Source of the DNA: Thermoanaerobaculia bacterium
GTDB lineage: Bacteria > Acidobacteriota > Thermoanaerobaculia > Multivoradales > J023
NCBI GenBank assembly: GCA_030431255.1
Contig: JAUIJL010000020.1
Span: 124,001-188,000 of the forward strand
DNA length: 64,000 nt
Direction of reading: 5' to 3'
Made by a program: the position numbers and the translations under genes. The notes under the pieces are model-generated. The model worked only from the letters and a program-made list of their open reading frames with translations. It ran no database searches and was not told the origin of the DNA. Below are positions 17,754-28,790 of the stretch, piece after piece (positions within the stretch are counted from its first letter, which is position 1; the number at the start of each line of letters is the position of its first letter).

Positions 17754-19634
17754 CTAAGCGTCCAAGCGGACGAAATTCTCGACGTCGAGTCGCTCGCGCA
17801 CGGCCTGCCGGAAGGCTTCGGGATCGATCGCCCCCACGGGACCGCCGGTCTCGGCCTCGAGCTCCATCATGAGATCCCACCAGATCTTCTCTCGGCGAGA
17901 GATCTCGTCCAGGTCCCGGACTTGGCCGAAGCGTTGAACGAAGCGGTTGTGTCGGCACAGCATGCGGAAACAATGCTCTGAATTCGGTCGGCGGTCGTCG
18001 AGGTTGAGGAAACGCACATCGTTGCCCACCTCGTGGATCGGCTGCCCCCATTCGCTGTAGCCGCCGAAGATATTGCCCAGCTTCTCCAGGGCATTCGCCA
18101 AGCGCTCTTGTTTCAAACCCGAGAGCAGCTTGGAAAGCACCGGCAGAGTGACGTTGCGATGGGTAGTGGGATCCGCCAGCCGAACGTCGACCCCGAGCTC
18201 CTCCTTCACGATGTCGCGAATCTTTTCGGAGGTCACTCGATTGTCGGTGGCCAGGTGAACCCGCTCACCCACGGACTCCGGCCGTTTCAGAGCTGCCAGA
18301 ATGCCCTCCACCACTCGGTCCACGGGGATCAAATTGATCTCAGCCGACGGATCTCCGGGAAAGATGCAAGCCATGCGCGCCAACGCCGCGGCACGGGTTC
18401 GGTCGAATACATTGCCCCGCTTGTGGGAAATGGCCTCATGGGCGCGGCCGAAAACATTGACCGGCGCATTGACCACCTTGGTGTCACCCCGGTTGTTGCC
18501 CGCCCGCGACTCACCGATCACGATCGCCGGGCATAGCTGAATCACCCGCAGGTCCCGCTCGAGCATGTATTGCTCGGTTTCGAGGGACGCCATCGCCTTG
18601 GTCAGCTCGTAGTAGTTGTTGTAGTAATTCCGCGGGAAGACCACCTGATCCTCCCGGGCCAAATTGCGGCTTTGGCGACCGTGGATGTAGGAGGTCTCAA
18701 TGGAGAGGTGGGCGACGAAGGGGCTGCCCTCATGCTCTTGCAAAGTACTGGAAAGCTCAAGGGCATTGAGGGTGCCGGCGACGTTGGCCTTGAAGGAGAC
18801 ATCGTACGGATCGTCGAAAGCCACGCTGGCGGCGCAGTGGATGACATGGGTCAGGGTCGTCTTCAGCTCGTCGAAGTCTTCATCGCTGATGCCGAATCTC
18901 GGTTCTTCGATGTCTCCGGCGATGAACCGGAATTTCGACGCCATCTCAGAGTCCAGCCAAAGACGCTGAAGCAAGTCTTGCCCGCGTCGCTCCGGCGACA
19001 GCACTTCTAGGACCTCTCCCGACTTGCGGTCGCGAATGGTCTTCGGACGGATCAGCACCACCATTTCCACCACGTCCGGGTCGTGGGCCGCCTGCCACAT
19101 GATCTCCTGCCCCACGAAACCCGTGCCACCCGTGAGCAAGACCCGCAGATTCAGTCGATCCCCTTGACGCACATCCACCAGCTTCATCAGCGCCCGGCCT
19201 TTCAGCTTAGAAAGCGTCCGTTCGATTTCTTCAGCGGAATGGGGATGCTTGCGATAGCGGAAGAAATACTCTTTCCGCTTGAGACCGAAGAGGGTCTTGG
19301 AAACGGTCTCGGTATCCTTCTTGACGATCTTGCCGATGCGCTCCGAGACCCTATGACCCAGCTCGCGGATTTCCCGCATCCTGGACCGGACCAAGTCCTC
19401 GTCCTGGGTCGAGTCCAGCAGCCGTGACATGAATCGGCGAGCCTGGACGTCCGCGGGATGATAATCCCGATGGTGGCTCACCAAGAGCTGCTCCGGACGT
19501 ATCTCGTCGTCGAGCACCTCCTCGGTGATCAGGCTGACCTTTTCGATATATCGCTCGGGCTGAAAGACCTGGGAACCGGATTCTGCGGCGCTCGGAGCTT
19601 CGGCTTCGGGGGAGGACGAGCTGTGCTCTGACAT
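17754..19634 (-). CDS. Fatty acyl-CoA reductase-like extended SDR
   Basis: 626-residue protein of the NAD_binding_4 (male-sterility/fatty acyl-CoA reductase, thioester reductase) type. The NAD(P) motif LLTGGTGFVGQE lies at residues 167-178. Later come HCAASVAFDDPYDV, the YYELTKAMASLE segment with the active-site Tyr and Lys, LCPAIVIGESRAG and NLIPVDRVV. These enzymes reduce acyl thioesters to aldehydes or alcohols, so wax or ether-lipid precursors are possible products; this is inference. An unusual polar extension of about 160 residues precedes the Rossmann domain, and the C-terminal region (after about 500) does not resemble a carrier or sterile domain by eye. Monocistronic, convergent with the amino-acid dehydrogenase gene. 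Confidence 0.8.
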   Translation of the reverse strand: MSEHSSSSPEAEAPSAAESGSQVFQPERYIEKVSLITEEVLDDEIRPEQLLVSHHRDYHPADVQARRFMSRLLDSTQDEDLVRSRMREIRELGHRVSERIGKIVKKDTETVSKTLFGLKRKEYFFRYRKHPHSAEEIERTLSKLKGRALMKLVDVRQGDRLNLRVLLTGGTGFVGQEIMWQAAHDPDVVEMVVLIRPKTIRDRKSGEVLEVLSPERRGQDLLQRLWLDSEMASKFRFIAGDIEEPRFGISDEDFDELKTTLTHVIHCAASVAFDDPYDVSFKANVAGTLNALELSSTLQEHEGSPFVAHLSIETSYIHGRQSRNLAREDQVVFPRNYYNNYYELTKAMASLETEQYMLERDLRVIQLCPAIVIGESRAGNNRGDTKVVNAPVNVFGRAHEAISHKRGNVFDRTRAAALARMACIFPGDPSAEINLIPVDRVVEGILAALKRPESVGERVHLATDNRVTSEKIRDIVKEELGVDVRLADPTTHRNVTLPVLSKLLSGLKQERLANALEKLGNIFGGYSEWGQPIHEVGNDVRFLNLDDRRPNSEHCFRMLCRHNRFVQRFGQVRDLDEISRREKIWWDLMMELEAETGGPVGAIDPEAFRQAVRERLDVENFVRLDA

Positions 19635-19742
19635 GGAAGACCTCTAGTTGTGATGACGGGAACGCAAAGCTATCCCGCACAGCTGCGGTTGGCAAGGTCC
19701 AGCCAGAGCACAGGCGTCACGCCGGCATGCCGCTCCCGCGGC

Positions 19743-20717
19743 TCACTCCGGACGAGTCAAATGCGCGACCGCCCTGGCGACCACCCGCTCCTGGCGCAAG
19801 ATGCCGTGGTGCCCCAAACCTAGAGACTCGTGGAGCTCGGCCTTGGGCCAAGCGCGTTGAAGCAGCCGGCTGTCCCCGATCGGCACCTCTTCGTCTTCCA
19901 AGTCGTGGAAGATCAGCAGGTCTTGGGACAAGCTCTCCGCCAATGTTTGGGGCTGAACATCCTGCCAACGCAAATCGAGTCGCTTTTCGATCCGCCGACG
20001 CATCCGCCCCACCACCTTCGGGGTGAATCCCGTGAGGTCGGAAAAACGTTTGGCGATGGAGCCGAAATCACTCGCCGGCGCCACGTACACCAGGCGTTCC
20101 GGAGCCAGTTGGAGGCTCTCGGCGGTGCTCGACATAGAGGTGCTCGACATAGAGGTGCCCAGCATCATGGTAGTGGCCGCGGCACCGAAAGAGTGGGCGA
20201 TGATCGCGTCGACACCCCCGAGATAGGTGCACACCTCTTCGATCGCCGCTGCGAATTCCGGCAGCGAGCTTTTGCTCCCCGGGGATCTGCCGTGGCCGGG
20301 GGCGTCGAAGGCCACCACCCGAAAACCGGCCTCTACCAAAGGCGCGGCAAAAGCACCCATCTGAAGACCTCGACCGCCCCAGCCGTGCACCAGAAGCACC
20401 ACCGGCCCAGACCAGCCCCAGCTCCACCCCGCCAAAGCCCGACCACCTTGACGCGGAATGGTGATTTCTTCGGCATCGGTAGCCCACCACTGCTCCCGGA
20501 GCGGTGCCTTCAGCCGAATAGGTTTCAAGAAAATGCTCTCCGCTAACGACGCAGCGGCTCTGGGGGCCATCAAGCTCAGACCTCGGAAGGCTGCCCGAGC
20601 GGTCCCGGGCACGCGGTTTTGGGTCGTACGCGTCAGACCGCTGGAGCCGGAATTAGGACGACCGATCGTGCTTTTTGAAAACGAGCTCTTTCCTGATGAA
20701 AGTGCGCTGGACAACAT
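19743..20717 (-). CDS. Alpha/beta-hydrolase
   Basis: 324-residue alpha/beta-hydrolase fold protein. After an N-terminal region come VVLLVHGWGGRGLQ (oxyanion region), VVAFDAPGHGRSPG and the nucleophile elbow AHSFGA with the catalytic serine. A late aspartate lies in FHDLEDEEVP and a histidine in GLGHHGIL. The start at 20717 is chosen for the AAGGAG six bases upstream; an internal ATG at 20570 (MAPRAAAS) fits homologues but has a weaker site. Just downstream of the nucleophile the sequence TSMSSTSMSST comes from a 15-bp tandem duplication. The gene lies 35 bp after the TetR regulator gene and is probably controlled by it. Substrate unknown. Confidence 0.87.
   Translation of the reverse strand: MLSSALSSGKSSFSKSTIGRPNSGSSGLTRTTQNRVPGTARAAFRGLSLMAPRAAASLAESIFLKPIRLKAPLREQWWATDAEEITIPRQGGRALAGWSWGWSGPVVLLVHGWGGRGLQMGAFAAPLVEAGFRVVAFDAPGHGRSPGSKSSLPEFAAAIEEVCTYLGGVDAIIAHSFGAAATTMMLGTSMSSTSMSSTAESLQLAPERLVYVAPASDFGSIAKRFSDLTGFTPKVVGRMRRRIEKRLDLRWQDVQPQTLAESLSQDLLIFHDLEDEEVPIGDSRLLQRAWPKAELHESLGLGHHGILRQERVVARAVAHLTRPE
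20125..20154. repeat. In-frame 15-bp tandem duplication inside the hydrolase gene
   Basis: GTGCTCGACATAGAG occurs twice head to tail (20125-20139, 20140-20154), giving the repeat (T/S)SMSS on the encoded strand. It adds five residues in a loop after the nucleophile strand. Confidence 0.85.
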
Positions 20718-20752
20718 GGAAGGCTCCTTATGGTTGTCTCGAAATTCGGCGA

Positions 20753-21379
20753 TCAGGAATTGGATCGGCCGAAGTGGGGGATTCTGGATCTTTCCAACAA
20801 GCGATCAAAGGACGCCCGAGCCCGAAAAGCGGCTTTGGGGTCGTCGAGCAGCCGGTGGAAGTGGTGATAGGCCAGGATGATCGAATAGAGATCGTGGGCG
20901 AATTGCTCGACGTCCAGGTCCGCGCGGAAATGCCCTTCGGCGACCGCAATCCGCGCAGCCCGCTCGGCCGTGCTCAAGGCCTCCCTTTGGGTCTTGACCA
21001 AATAGTCGCGAAGCGGACCCGGTCGATCATCCAGCTCCGCCGCCGCGGAAATGAACACACAGCCTCCGGGCAGGTCGGCGGATTCGGCCCAAGCCAGCCA
21101 ATTCTCGAAGAACGCCTTCACCCTGGGCTCGCCGCGGGGCTCCGACAACATGGGCCGGGCCACCCGTTCGATGAAACGCTCTACCGCCGTTTGCAACACC
21201 TGAAGCTGTAAGTCTTCCTTCGATGCGAAGTGCGCGAAAAGGCCGCTCTTCGACATCTCAGCCGACTTCGCCACACTGCCGATGGACAATCCTTCCAAGC
21301 CGACAGCGCTAGCCATAGCAAAAGCCCGCTTCAGAATGAGAGCTCTCGTCTCCTCTCCTTTGGTCGGCGCTTTCCTCAA
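20753..21379 (-). CDS. TetR/AcrR-family transcriptional regulator
   Basis: 208-residue repressor-type protein. The N-terminal helix-turn-helix (about residues 10-58) reads ETRALILKRAFAMAS, LSIGSVAKSAEMSKSGLFAHF and ASKEDL, the standard TetR signature. The C-terminal ligand-binding part contains GGCVFISAAAELDDRPG, a conserved feature of one TetR C-terminal class. It is the first gene of a pair with the alpha/beta-hydrolase (35-bp gap). A candidate operator lies upstream at 21551-21562. The inducing ligand is unknown. Confidence 0.93.
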   Translation of the reverse strand: MRKAPTKGEETRALILKRAFAMASAVGLEGLSIGSVAKSAEMSKSGLFAHFASKEDLQLQVLQTAVERFIERVARPMLSEPRGEPRVKAFFENWLAWAESADLPGGCVFISAAAELDDRPGPLRDYLVKTQREALSTAERAARIAVAEGHFRADLDVEQFAHDLYSIILAYHHFHRLLDDPKAAFRARASFDRLLERSRIPHFGRSNS

Positions 21380-21550
21380 ATGCCACCTCTACGGTTTTCT
21401 TCAGTTCTTCAATGCCTCGACTCCCAAGACCTCGACGGCTTCCGGTGCCACAACTACCCTCTCGTACCCTCTCGGACTCTTCGGCTCCGCGCCGAGGGCC
21501 TCGGCTCGCATCAATCAATCAAGGGTCATCCCCCGCCCAGCCAAAATAGC

Positions 21551-21562
21551 ACGACCGTTCGT
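21551..21562. promoter_or_regulatory. Candidate TetR operator
   Basis: The inverted repeat ACGA-CCGT-TCGT (21551-21562), followed by a T-run, resembles palindromes found upstream of many autoregulated tetR genes. It lies about 170 bp upstream of the regulator start, further than usual, so the assignment is tentative. Confidence 0.4.
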
Positions 21563-21667
21563 TTTTTGCCAGAACATTCGAAAATCGGCAAATCAGGCTA
21601 GCGGAGCATGAAACACGGACCCACCAAGCTCCAGTAGCATATAGCCGATGCTAAATACGTGGAAAAC

Positions 21668-21695
21668 TTGACACTTAAAGCCTTTTCGCTACAAT
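21668..21695 (+). promoter_or_regulatory. Sigma-70-type promoter for the M23 peptidase gene
   Basis: Perfect -35 hexamer TTGACA (21668-21673), 16-bp spacer and -10 TACAAT (21690-21695). Transcription would start near 21702, leaving a long leader before the TTG start at 21877. Confidence 0.7.
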
Positions 21696-21876
21696 CAGCC
21701 CATCTGGCTCAGATGCCTTTTGATGATTTTCCGATTCCGTCTTGGTGGCGCCCTCGGGCTGCCGCTGCTGTTAGTGTCGTATTGAATCTAGTGTCTTGGT
21801 GCAAGCTCTCGTCACCCGAGCCCCATAGATTGACGATGAGCTCCTTCGGAACCCAACTTTCCGGATCCTAGGTGAC

Positions 21877-22740
21877 TTGAAGCACACGATCATTTTTGTC
21901 CCCCACGCCCGCGCGAAATTTCGCAAGTGGCGTTTCTCGTCCACCCAGGCTGCGATCGCTATCAGCAGCTTGGTGCTTTTGACTCTCGGTGGTGTGATCG
22001 CCACCGTCCTTTACTTCGACACGTCCTTCGATCGCCGCCAGCTGGATGAGATCCAGCAGGAAAACGCGGATCTAAGGGCTGTGAACCAGCGCTTCGAGTC
22101 CAGCATTCGCGATCTCGAGACCCAGCTCACCGACTATCAGGATCGGATACATCGGTTGGCCATCGTTGCTGGATTAGCGGAGCTGTCCCCGGCAGCGGGC
22201 CCCGGAATCGGCGGTATCGAGCCGAAGGGTGAGCGGCTCGAAGACGACCTCGGAGCCCTGCAAAAGCAGCTGAAAGGGCTGGTCAACAATATGGACCGCC
22301 TCGAGGTCGGCCTCGACGAACGCCAGATGAAGCTGTCGAGCATGCCTACCATTGCCCCGGTCAAAGGCATCTACACCAGCTCCTTCGGGTATCGAAAAGA
22401 TCCCTTCACCGGCAAGCGAGCCTTCCACCAAGGTATCGACATCACCGCCCCGAAAGGTCGCGCGATCCAAGCTCCAGGTGACGCTGTGGTCATCAAAGCG
22501 GGACGAGCCGCGGGCTACGGCAATGTGGTCTATCTGGCCCACGGCTTCGGCTTGGTGACCCGCTACGGCCACCTCTCCAAGATCGAGGTCAAACCCGGCC
22601 AGAAAGTCCGCCGTGGCGACACCATTGCCCGAGTCGGCAATACCGGCCGCTCGACCGGCACCCATCTTCACTATGAGGTCCGATTGAACGGCCAAGCCGT
22701 CAATCCGCTGGGTTACGTGCTCGACTCGATCCGTCATTAG
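21877..22740 (+). CDS. Membrane-anchored M23 murein peptidase
   Basis: 287-residue cell-envelope peptidase/LytM-type protein. The cytoplasmic start MKHTIIFVPHARAKFRKW is typical of the family and supports the TTG start at 21877; AGGTGA sits immediately upstream. One transmembrane helix (about 26-48, ISSLVLLTLGGVIATVLYF) is followed by a coiled coil (about 50-92) and then the LytM domain. There the zinc ligands appear as FHQGID (H-x3-D) and THLHYEV (H-x-H), so it is probably catalytically active on peptidoglycan cross-links. It has its own promoter and is followed by a hairpin terminator. Confidence 0.92.
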   Translation: MKHTIIFVPHARAKFRKWRFSSTQAAIAISSLVLLTLGGVIATVLYFDTSFDRRQLDEIQQENADLRAVNQRFESSIRDLETQLTDYQDRIHRLAIVAGLAELSPAAGPGIGGIEPKGERLEDDLGALQKQLKGLVNNMDRLEVGLDERQMKLSSMPTIAPVKGIYTSSFGYRKDPFTGKRAFHQGIDITAPKGRAIQAPGDAVVIKAGRAAGYGNVVYLAHGFGLVTRYGHLSKIEVKPGQKVRRGDTIARVGNTGRSTGTHLHYEVRLNGQAVNPLGYVLDSIRH

Positions 22741-22785
22741 CAGACGCCTCGAGAAGCCCACGCCCCGAAGCCCTGAGCTTCGGCC

Positions 22786-22820
22786 GAAACAGACCGGCAA
22801 GAGCCGGTCTGTTTCCGTTT
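22786..22820 (+). terminator. Rho-independent terminator after the M23 gene
   Basis: 13-bp perfect stem GAAACAGACCGGC (22786-22798) / GCCGGTCTGTTTC (22803-22815) with an AAGA loop, followed by a short T-rich tail CGTTTT. Confidence 0.85.
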
Positions 22821-23028
22821 TGAACCGGTCTTCCGACCGAAGCTCGTGCCGCTGGAAACCCGGCGATCAAAATGCCGTTAAAAGAAGAGCCGGTGCCTTC
22901 ACTCGCATTCTCACCCATGGAGGAACCGGCGACCGCACAGGAAGGTTGGCTCGCTGGAGGTGAATCTGATAGAAGACTGGGGAATTTCGGACTCTGGTAA
23001 ACTGTTGGCTCTCATCGAGGGTGCACAC

Positions 23029-23092
23029 AAGGTCCCCTGCACGCAAGGTCCCCTGCACGCAAGGTCCCCAGCACACAACGTTCCCAGCACGA
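23029..23092. repeat. 16-bp tandem repeat array upstream of secA
   Basis: AAGGTCCCCTGCACGC is present in two perfect copies (23029-23044, 23045-23060) and two diverged copies (23061-23076, 23077-23092). The units are head to tail without spacers, so this is a minisatellite and not a CRISPR. It ends about 215 bp before secA. Confidence 0.9.
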
Positions 23093-23307
23093 ACGAGCTC
23101 GAGAGCGTCAACACAGACGAACATTCAAAGACGACGAATTTGCTGCGCGCAAGCCATTCCGGCGTGTCGCAGCTTGGACCGGTGATTCAGCAGCCCAGAA
23201 GCTCGGCCGGCCCTATTCCTATTAAGACAGACCCAGGTGCCCTGCACGGCCTCCCAAAGGTGTGCACCGCCTCGTAGATGAGCCTTTTCGGCGAATTGGA
23301 GCTCTCC

Positions 23308-26013
<2,706 letters not shown>

Positions 26014-26028
26014 TCGGCACGCCGATTC

Positions 26029-26856
26029 ATGAGCTTCTTCGCCGACAAAGTCGTGCTCGTCACCGGCGGTGCCTCGGGCATCGGCCGGGCCTTGGGCACG
26101 GAGCTCGGACGGCGAGGCGCCAGGGTGGTCTTCGCGGATCTGGACGCCGACGGCGCCGAGTCAGCCGCCCGACACAGCCGCGAGCTGGGGGCCGCTGCGG
26201 AATCCATGGCGCTGGACGTGACGGATCTCGAGGCGTTCCAACAACAGGTCGACGGGCTGACAAAATCCCACGGCCGCATCGACATCCTGTTCAACAATGC
26301 CGGTATCGGTGTCACCGGAGAGTTCCGCGACCTGCCCAGCGAGGCTTGGTCGCGGGTCATCGAGGTCAATCTCAAAGGGGTGATTCACGGCATCCAAGCG
26401 GTCTATCCGCACATGCTCCGTCAAGGTCACGGCCACATTGCCAATACCGCCTGCGTGGCGGGATTGGTTCCCTTGCCCATGACCAGCGCCTACTCCGCGA
26501 GCAAGCACGCGGTGGTAGGCCTGTCCGGCTCCATGAGGGCGGAGGCCGCCCGGGAAGGCATCAGGGTCAGCGTGATTTGCCCGGGCATCGTGGACACCGA
26601 CATGTTCGACTCGATCGAGTATTTCGGTGTCGACAAACAGGCGCTCCTCTCTCCGGTCGGGGGCGCCATGATGACCCCCGAGATCTGCGCCCAGAAGATC
26701 TTGCGCGGAGTGGAGAGAAATCGCGCGGTGATCGTCATCGGTTTCCACGCCCGGTTGATGTGGTGGCTCTACCGACTCGCACCTCGGCCCTTCCTGCGCT
26801 TGATAGGCTTGGGCTTTCGCCTATTCCGAAAACAGATCCAACATCGATCGCAGTGA
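26029..26856 (+). CDS. SDR-family oxidoreductase
   Basis: 275-residue classical SDR. The NAD(P) motif VTGGASGIGRALG lies at residues 11-23, with an acidic residue after strand 2 (FADLDADG), suggesting NAD preference. Next come NNAGIGVTGEF, the NTACVAGLVPLP segment (threonine or cysteine near the usual serine position) and YSASKHAVVG with catalytic Tyr/Lys. A hydrophobic or basic C-terminal tail (LMWWLYRLAPRPFLRLIG) suggests membrane association, as in lipid-modifying SDRs. It starts 15 bp after secA, so is probably in the same transcript. Substrate unknown. Confidence 0.9.
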   Translation: MSFFADKVVLVTGGASGIGRALGTELGRRGARVVFADLDADGAESAARHSRELGAAAESMALDVTDLEAFQQQVDGLTKSHGRIDILFNNAGIGVTGEFRDLPSEAWSRVIEVNLKGVIHGIQAVYPHMLRQGHGHIANTACVAGLVPLPMTSAYSASKHAVVGLSGSMRAEAAREGIRVSVICPGIVDTDMFDSIEYFGVDKQALLSPVGGAMMTPEICAQKILRGVERNRAVIVIGFHARLMWWLYRLAPRPFLRLIGLGFRLFRKQIQHRSQ

Positions 26857-26944
26857 TTTCTTAGGCCCGCAGCCTCCCCCGACGCCGCCTCTCGACGCCG
26901 GCCCACTTCTATTGACCCAGAGCTACCTTCTGTCAACCGACTTC

Positions 26945-28099
26945 ATGTCTATCGATTCCATCTCATATCGCGAAATTACAGACCTGGAAGATCTCGCGCG
27001 CTCCTGCGAGCGCTGGCGCACCGCGCCTGCCATCGCCATCGACACGGAGTTTGCCCGGGAACGCACCTTCTACCCCGCCCTGGGCTTGATCCAGCTTTCC
27101 GACGGTCGAGAAAATGTGTTGATCGACCCGCTGGAGATCGATGATCTCACCCCCCTGAGCGATCTCTTGATGGCTCCCGAGGTCACCAAGGTCTTGCATT
27201 CGTGCGGCGAGGATCTGGAAGTCCTACATCACCATCTGGGAATCGTGCCGAAGCCTTTGGTCGACACCCAGCTGGCCGCTTCCATGGCCGGGATCGACCA
27301 CTCCATGGGATACGCGCGTTTGGTGGAGCATTTCTGCGGAGTCGAGCTGCCCAAGGCCCACACCCGCTCCAATTGGCTGCGCCGTCCGCTGACCCACGCC
27401 CAGAAGCGCTACGCCGCCCTCGACGTCGCCTATCTGCTGGAATGCAACGAAGCTCTCTTGGACCGCTTGGCCGAGCTGGATCGCACGGCTTGGCTGGAGG
27501 ATGATTGCGATCGTCTGACGTCTCCGGAGCGTTTCCGTATCGACGACCAAGCCACCTTTCGCAAGCTGGCTCGCGGTCGACGTTTGCGAAAGCCACAGCT
27601 GGTGGTCCTGCACGAGCTCTGCATGTGGCGGGAGCAACAAGCCCGGGAGCGAGACCTCCCCCGCAACTTCGTGATCCGCGAAGCCGCCCTCGCCGCCCTG
27701 GCCCAACGGCGTCCGGCCACTCCGAGCGAGCTCAAGCAGATCAAAGAGCTCGACCGGCGGGACCTCGAGCGGCATGGCAAAACCCTGCTTCGGTTGATCG
27801 CGGCCGCGCGGGGTCGCCCGCCCTCCGAGCAGCCTGAGCCCTTGCCGTCACCGATCGACCTTCGTCCTTACAAAGACGTGGTCCAAGACCTGAGGGAGAC
27901 CGCCCGCGCTTGCGCAGACGACTTGGGGGTCCCGGTCGAGCTGCTGGCGAGCAAAAGGCAAGTCGAGGCCCTTATGCGCCGATACCTGAGCGCCCGGGAT
28001 CCCGTCCTTCCCAAAGACCTTCGGGGCTGGCGAGCCGAGGTCGTCGGCGGGCCCTTGCTGACCCGATTGAAGCAGCAAATCCCGGATCCCGGCTTCTAA
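26945..28099 (+). CDS. rnd: Ribonuclease D
   Basis: 3'-to-5' exoribonuclease acting on tRNA precursors. 384 residues. The DEDD exonuclease domain starts with AIDTEFARERTFYPALGLIQL (Exo I Asp and Glu), continues with LHSCGEDLEVL and DTQLAAS (Exo II) and ends with YAALDVAYLLE (Exo III). An HRDC domain (about residues 205-285: LVVLHELCMWREQQARE, NFVIREAAL) and a further C-terminal helical domain follow, as in E. coli RNase D. The ATG at 26945 is preferred over a TTG 11 codons upstream because the exonuclease domain starts soon after it. Confidence 0.92.
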   Translation: MSIDSISYREITDLEDLARSCERWRTAPAIAIDTEFARERTFYPALGLIQLSDGRENVLIDPLEIDDLTPLSDLLMAPEVTKVLHSCGEDLEVLHHHLGIVPKPLVDTQLAASMAGIDHSMGYARLVEHFCGVELPKAHTRSNWLRRPLTHAQKRYAALDVAYLLECNEALLDRLAELDRTAWLEDDCDRLTSPERFRIDDQATFRKLARGRRLRKPQLVVLHELCMWREQQARERDLPRNFVIREAALAALAQRRPATPSELKQIKELDRRDLERHGKTLLRLIAAARGRPPSEQPEPLPSPIDLRPYKDVVQDLRETARACADDLGVPVELLASKRQVEALMRRYLSARDPVLPKDLRGWRAEVVGGPLLTRLKQQIPDPGF

Positions 28100-28121
28100 T
28101 TCCGAAGGCCGCCATTGCTGG

Positions 28122-28150
28122 TTGCACCTAAGAGCATCATGGTCTATAGT
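28122..28150 (+). promoter_or_regulatory. Sigma-70 promoter of the rimP-nusA-infB operon
   Basis: -35 TTGCAC (28122-28127), exactly 17 bp, -10 TATAGT (28145-28150). Transcription would start near 28157, just before the leader hairpin and about 105 nt before rimP. Confidence 0.75.
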
Positions 28151-28173
28151 CCTGCCACCAGCTTTCTCGTCTG

Positions 28174-28203
28174 GGAGGGTGGGACTACGGCCCCGCCTTT
28201 TTT
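28174..28203 (+). terminator. Leader hairpin with T-run (possible attenuator) before rimP
   Basis: The arms AGGGTGGG (28176-28183) and CCCGCCTT (28192-28199) can form an 8-bp stem (with two G-U pairs) over an 8-nt loop, followed by six Ts (28198-28203). As it lies between the promoter and rimP, it looks like an attenuator rather than the end of rnd. Control of this operon by its own NusA is known in other bacteria; here it is inferred. Confidence 0.6.
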
Positions 28204-28261
28204 AATGGGCACATAAATATGGGCACTTGTTTCCAACATCTAGAAGGATTTGCAGGATTCG

Positions 28262-28738
28262 ATGGACGGCTCGAGCATCGACGAAGATTTACACCGTGAA
28301 GTTGTAGCAATCGCCGAAGATTCCGGCTGTGAGCTGCTGCACATTCGATTCAAGAGCCACCTTCTCCAGATCTTTCTCGACCGGCCCGATGGCGGAGTCA
28401 CCCTCGACGACTGCCAGACAGTGTCGAAGCAAGTTTCGGCCTTCCTCGATGTCCATGACTTCGGCACAAAGAAATACGTCTTGGAGGTCAGCTCCCCCGG
28501 TTTGGATCGGGAGCTATTCGGGCCCAAGGACTACGAGCGATTCTGCGGCGATCTCGTCCGGGTCACCTTCTTCGGTGGTCCAGAGCGTAAAAAGCAGACG
28601 ATAGTCGGCCGTTTGCAAGCTTTCGATCCCGCCGCTGCCGGCGGGGGCCGTGTGACCCTCAGCGAAGAGAGCTCTGAAAAAGAACACGTCATTTCATTGG
28701 ACGACATCAAGATCGCCCGCCTCGAGGTGGAGATCTGA
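28262..28738 (+). CDS. rimP: Ribosome maturation factor RimP
   Basis: Needed for late 30S subunit assembly. 158 residues from ATG 28262, with AGGA four bases upstream; a TTG at 28250 behind AAGGA is an alternative. The N-terminal domain has GCELLHIRFKSHLLQIFLDRP; then come TLDDCQTVSKQVSAFLDV and the family signature YVLEVSSPGLDREL; a C-terminal Sm-like domain ends with VISLDDIKIARLEVEI. It is the first gene of the operon, 52 bp before nusA, as in most bacteria. Confidence 0.95.
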   Translation: MDGSSIDEDLHREVVAIAEDSGCELLHIRFKSHLLQIFLDRPDGGVTLDDCQTVSKQVSAFLDVHDFGTKKYVLEVSSPGLDRELFGPKDYERFCGDLVRVTFFGGPERKKQTIVGRLQAFDPAAAGGGRVTLSEESSEKEHVISLDDIKIARLEVEI

Positions 28739-28790
28739 ACCCCTCGCTCCGAGCCTCTGAACACCGCTGTCGATTAGGAATTCCCGATTC

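Larger units (their letters stand above)
21380..21876. other. Divergent intergenic region between tetR and the M23 peptidase gene
   Basis: About 500 bp without a supported gene. It holds a candidate TetR operator (21551-21562) and a strong sigma-70-like promoter reading plus (21668-21695). The transcript from the latter would have a leader of about 170 nt before the peptidase start; no known riboswitch or tRNA-like fold was recognised there. Confidence 0.6.
22741..23307. other. Intergenic region upstream of secA
   Basis: No supported gene in 567 bp. It contains the terminator of the M23 gene and a 16-bp tandem repeat array (23029-23092). A possible weak secA promoter is TTGGCT (22946-22951) with ATAGAA 17 bp further on. 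No SecM-like upstream gene is seen; a short open frame across the repeats has no signal peptide. Confidence 0.5.

Noticed and set aside
23029-23092. CRISPR-like repeat
   Set aside because: Units are contiguous with no spacers and are only 16 bp long; no cas genes nearby.
28151-28262. A tRNA (metY-like) gene upstream of rimP
   Set aside because: The region is too short and lacks a T-loop motif and acceptor pairing; it is better explained as a leader hairpin.
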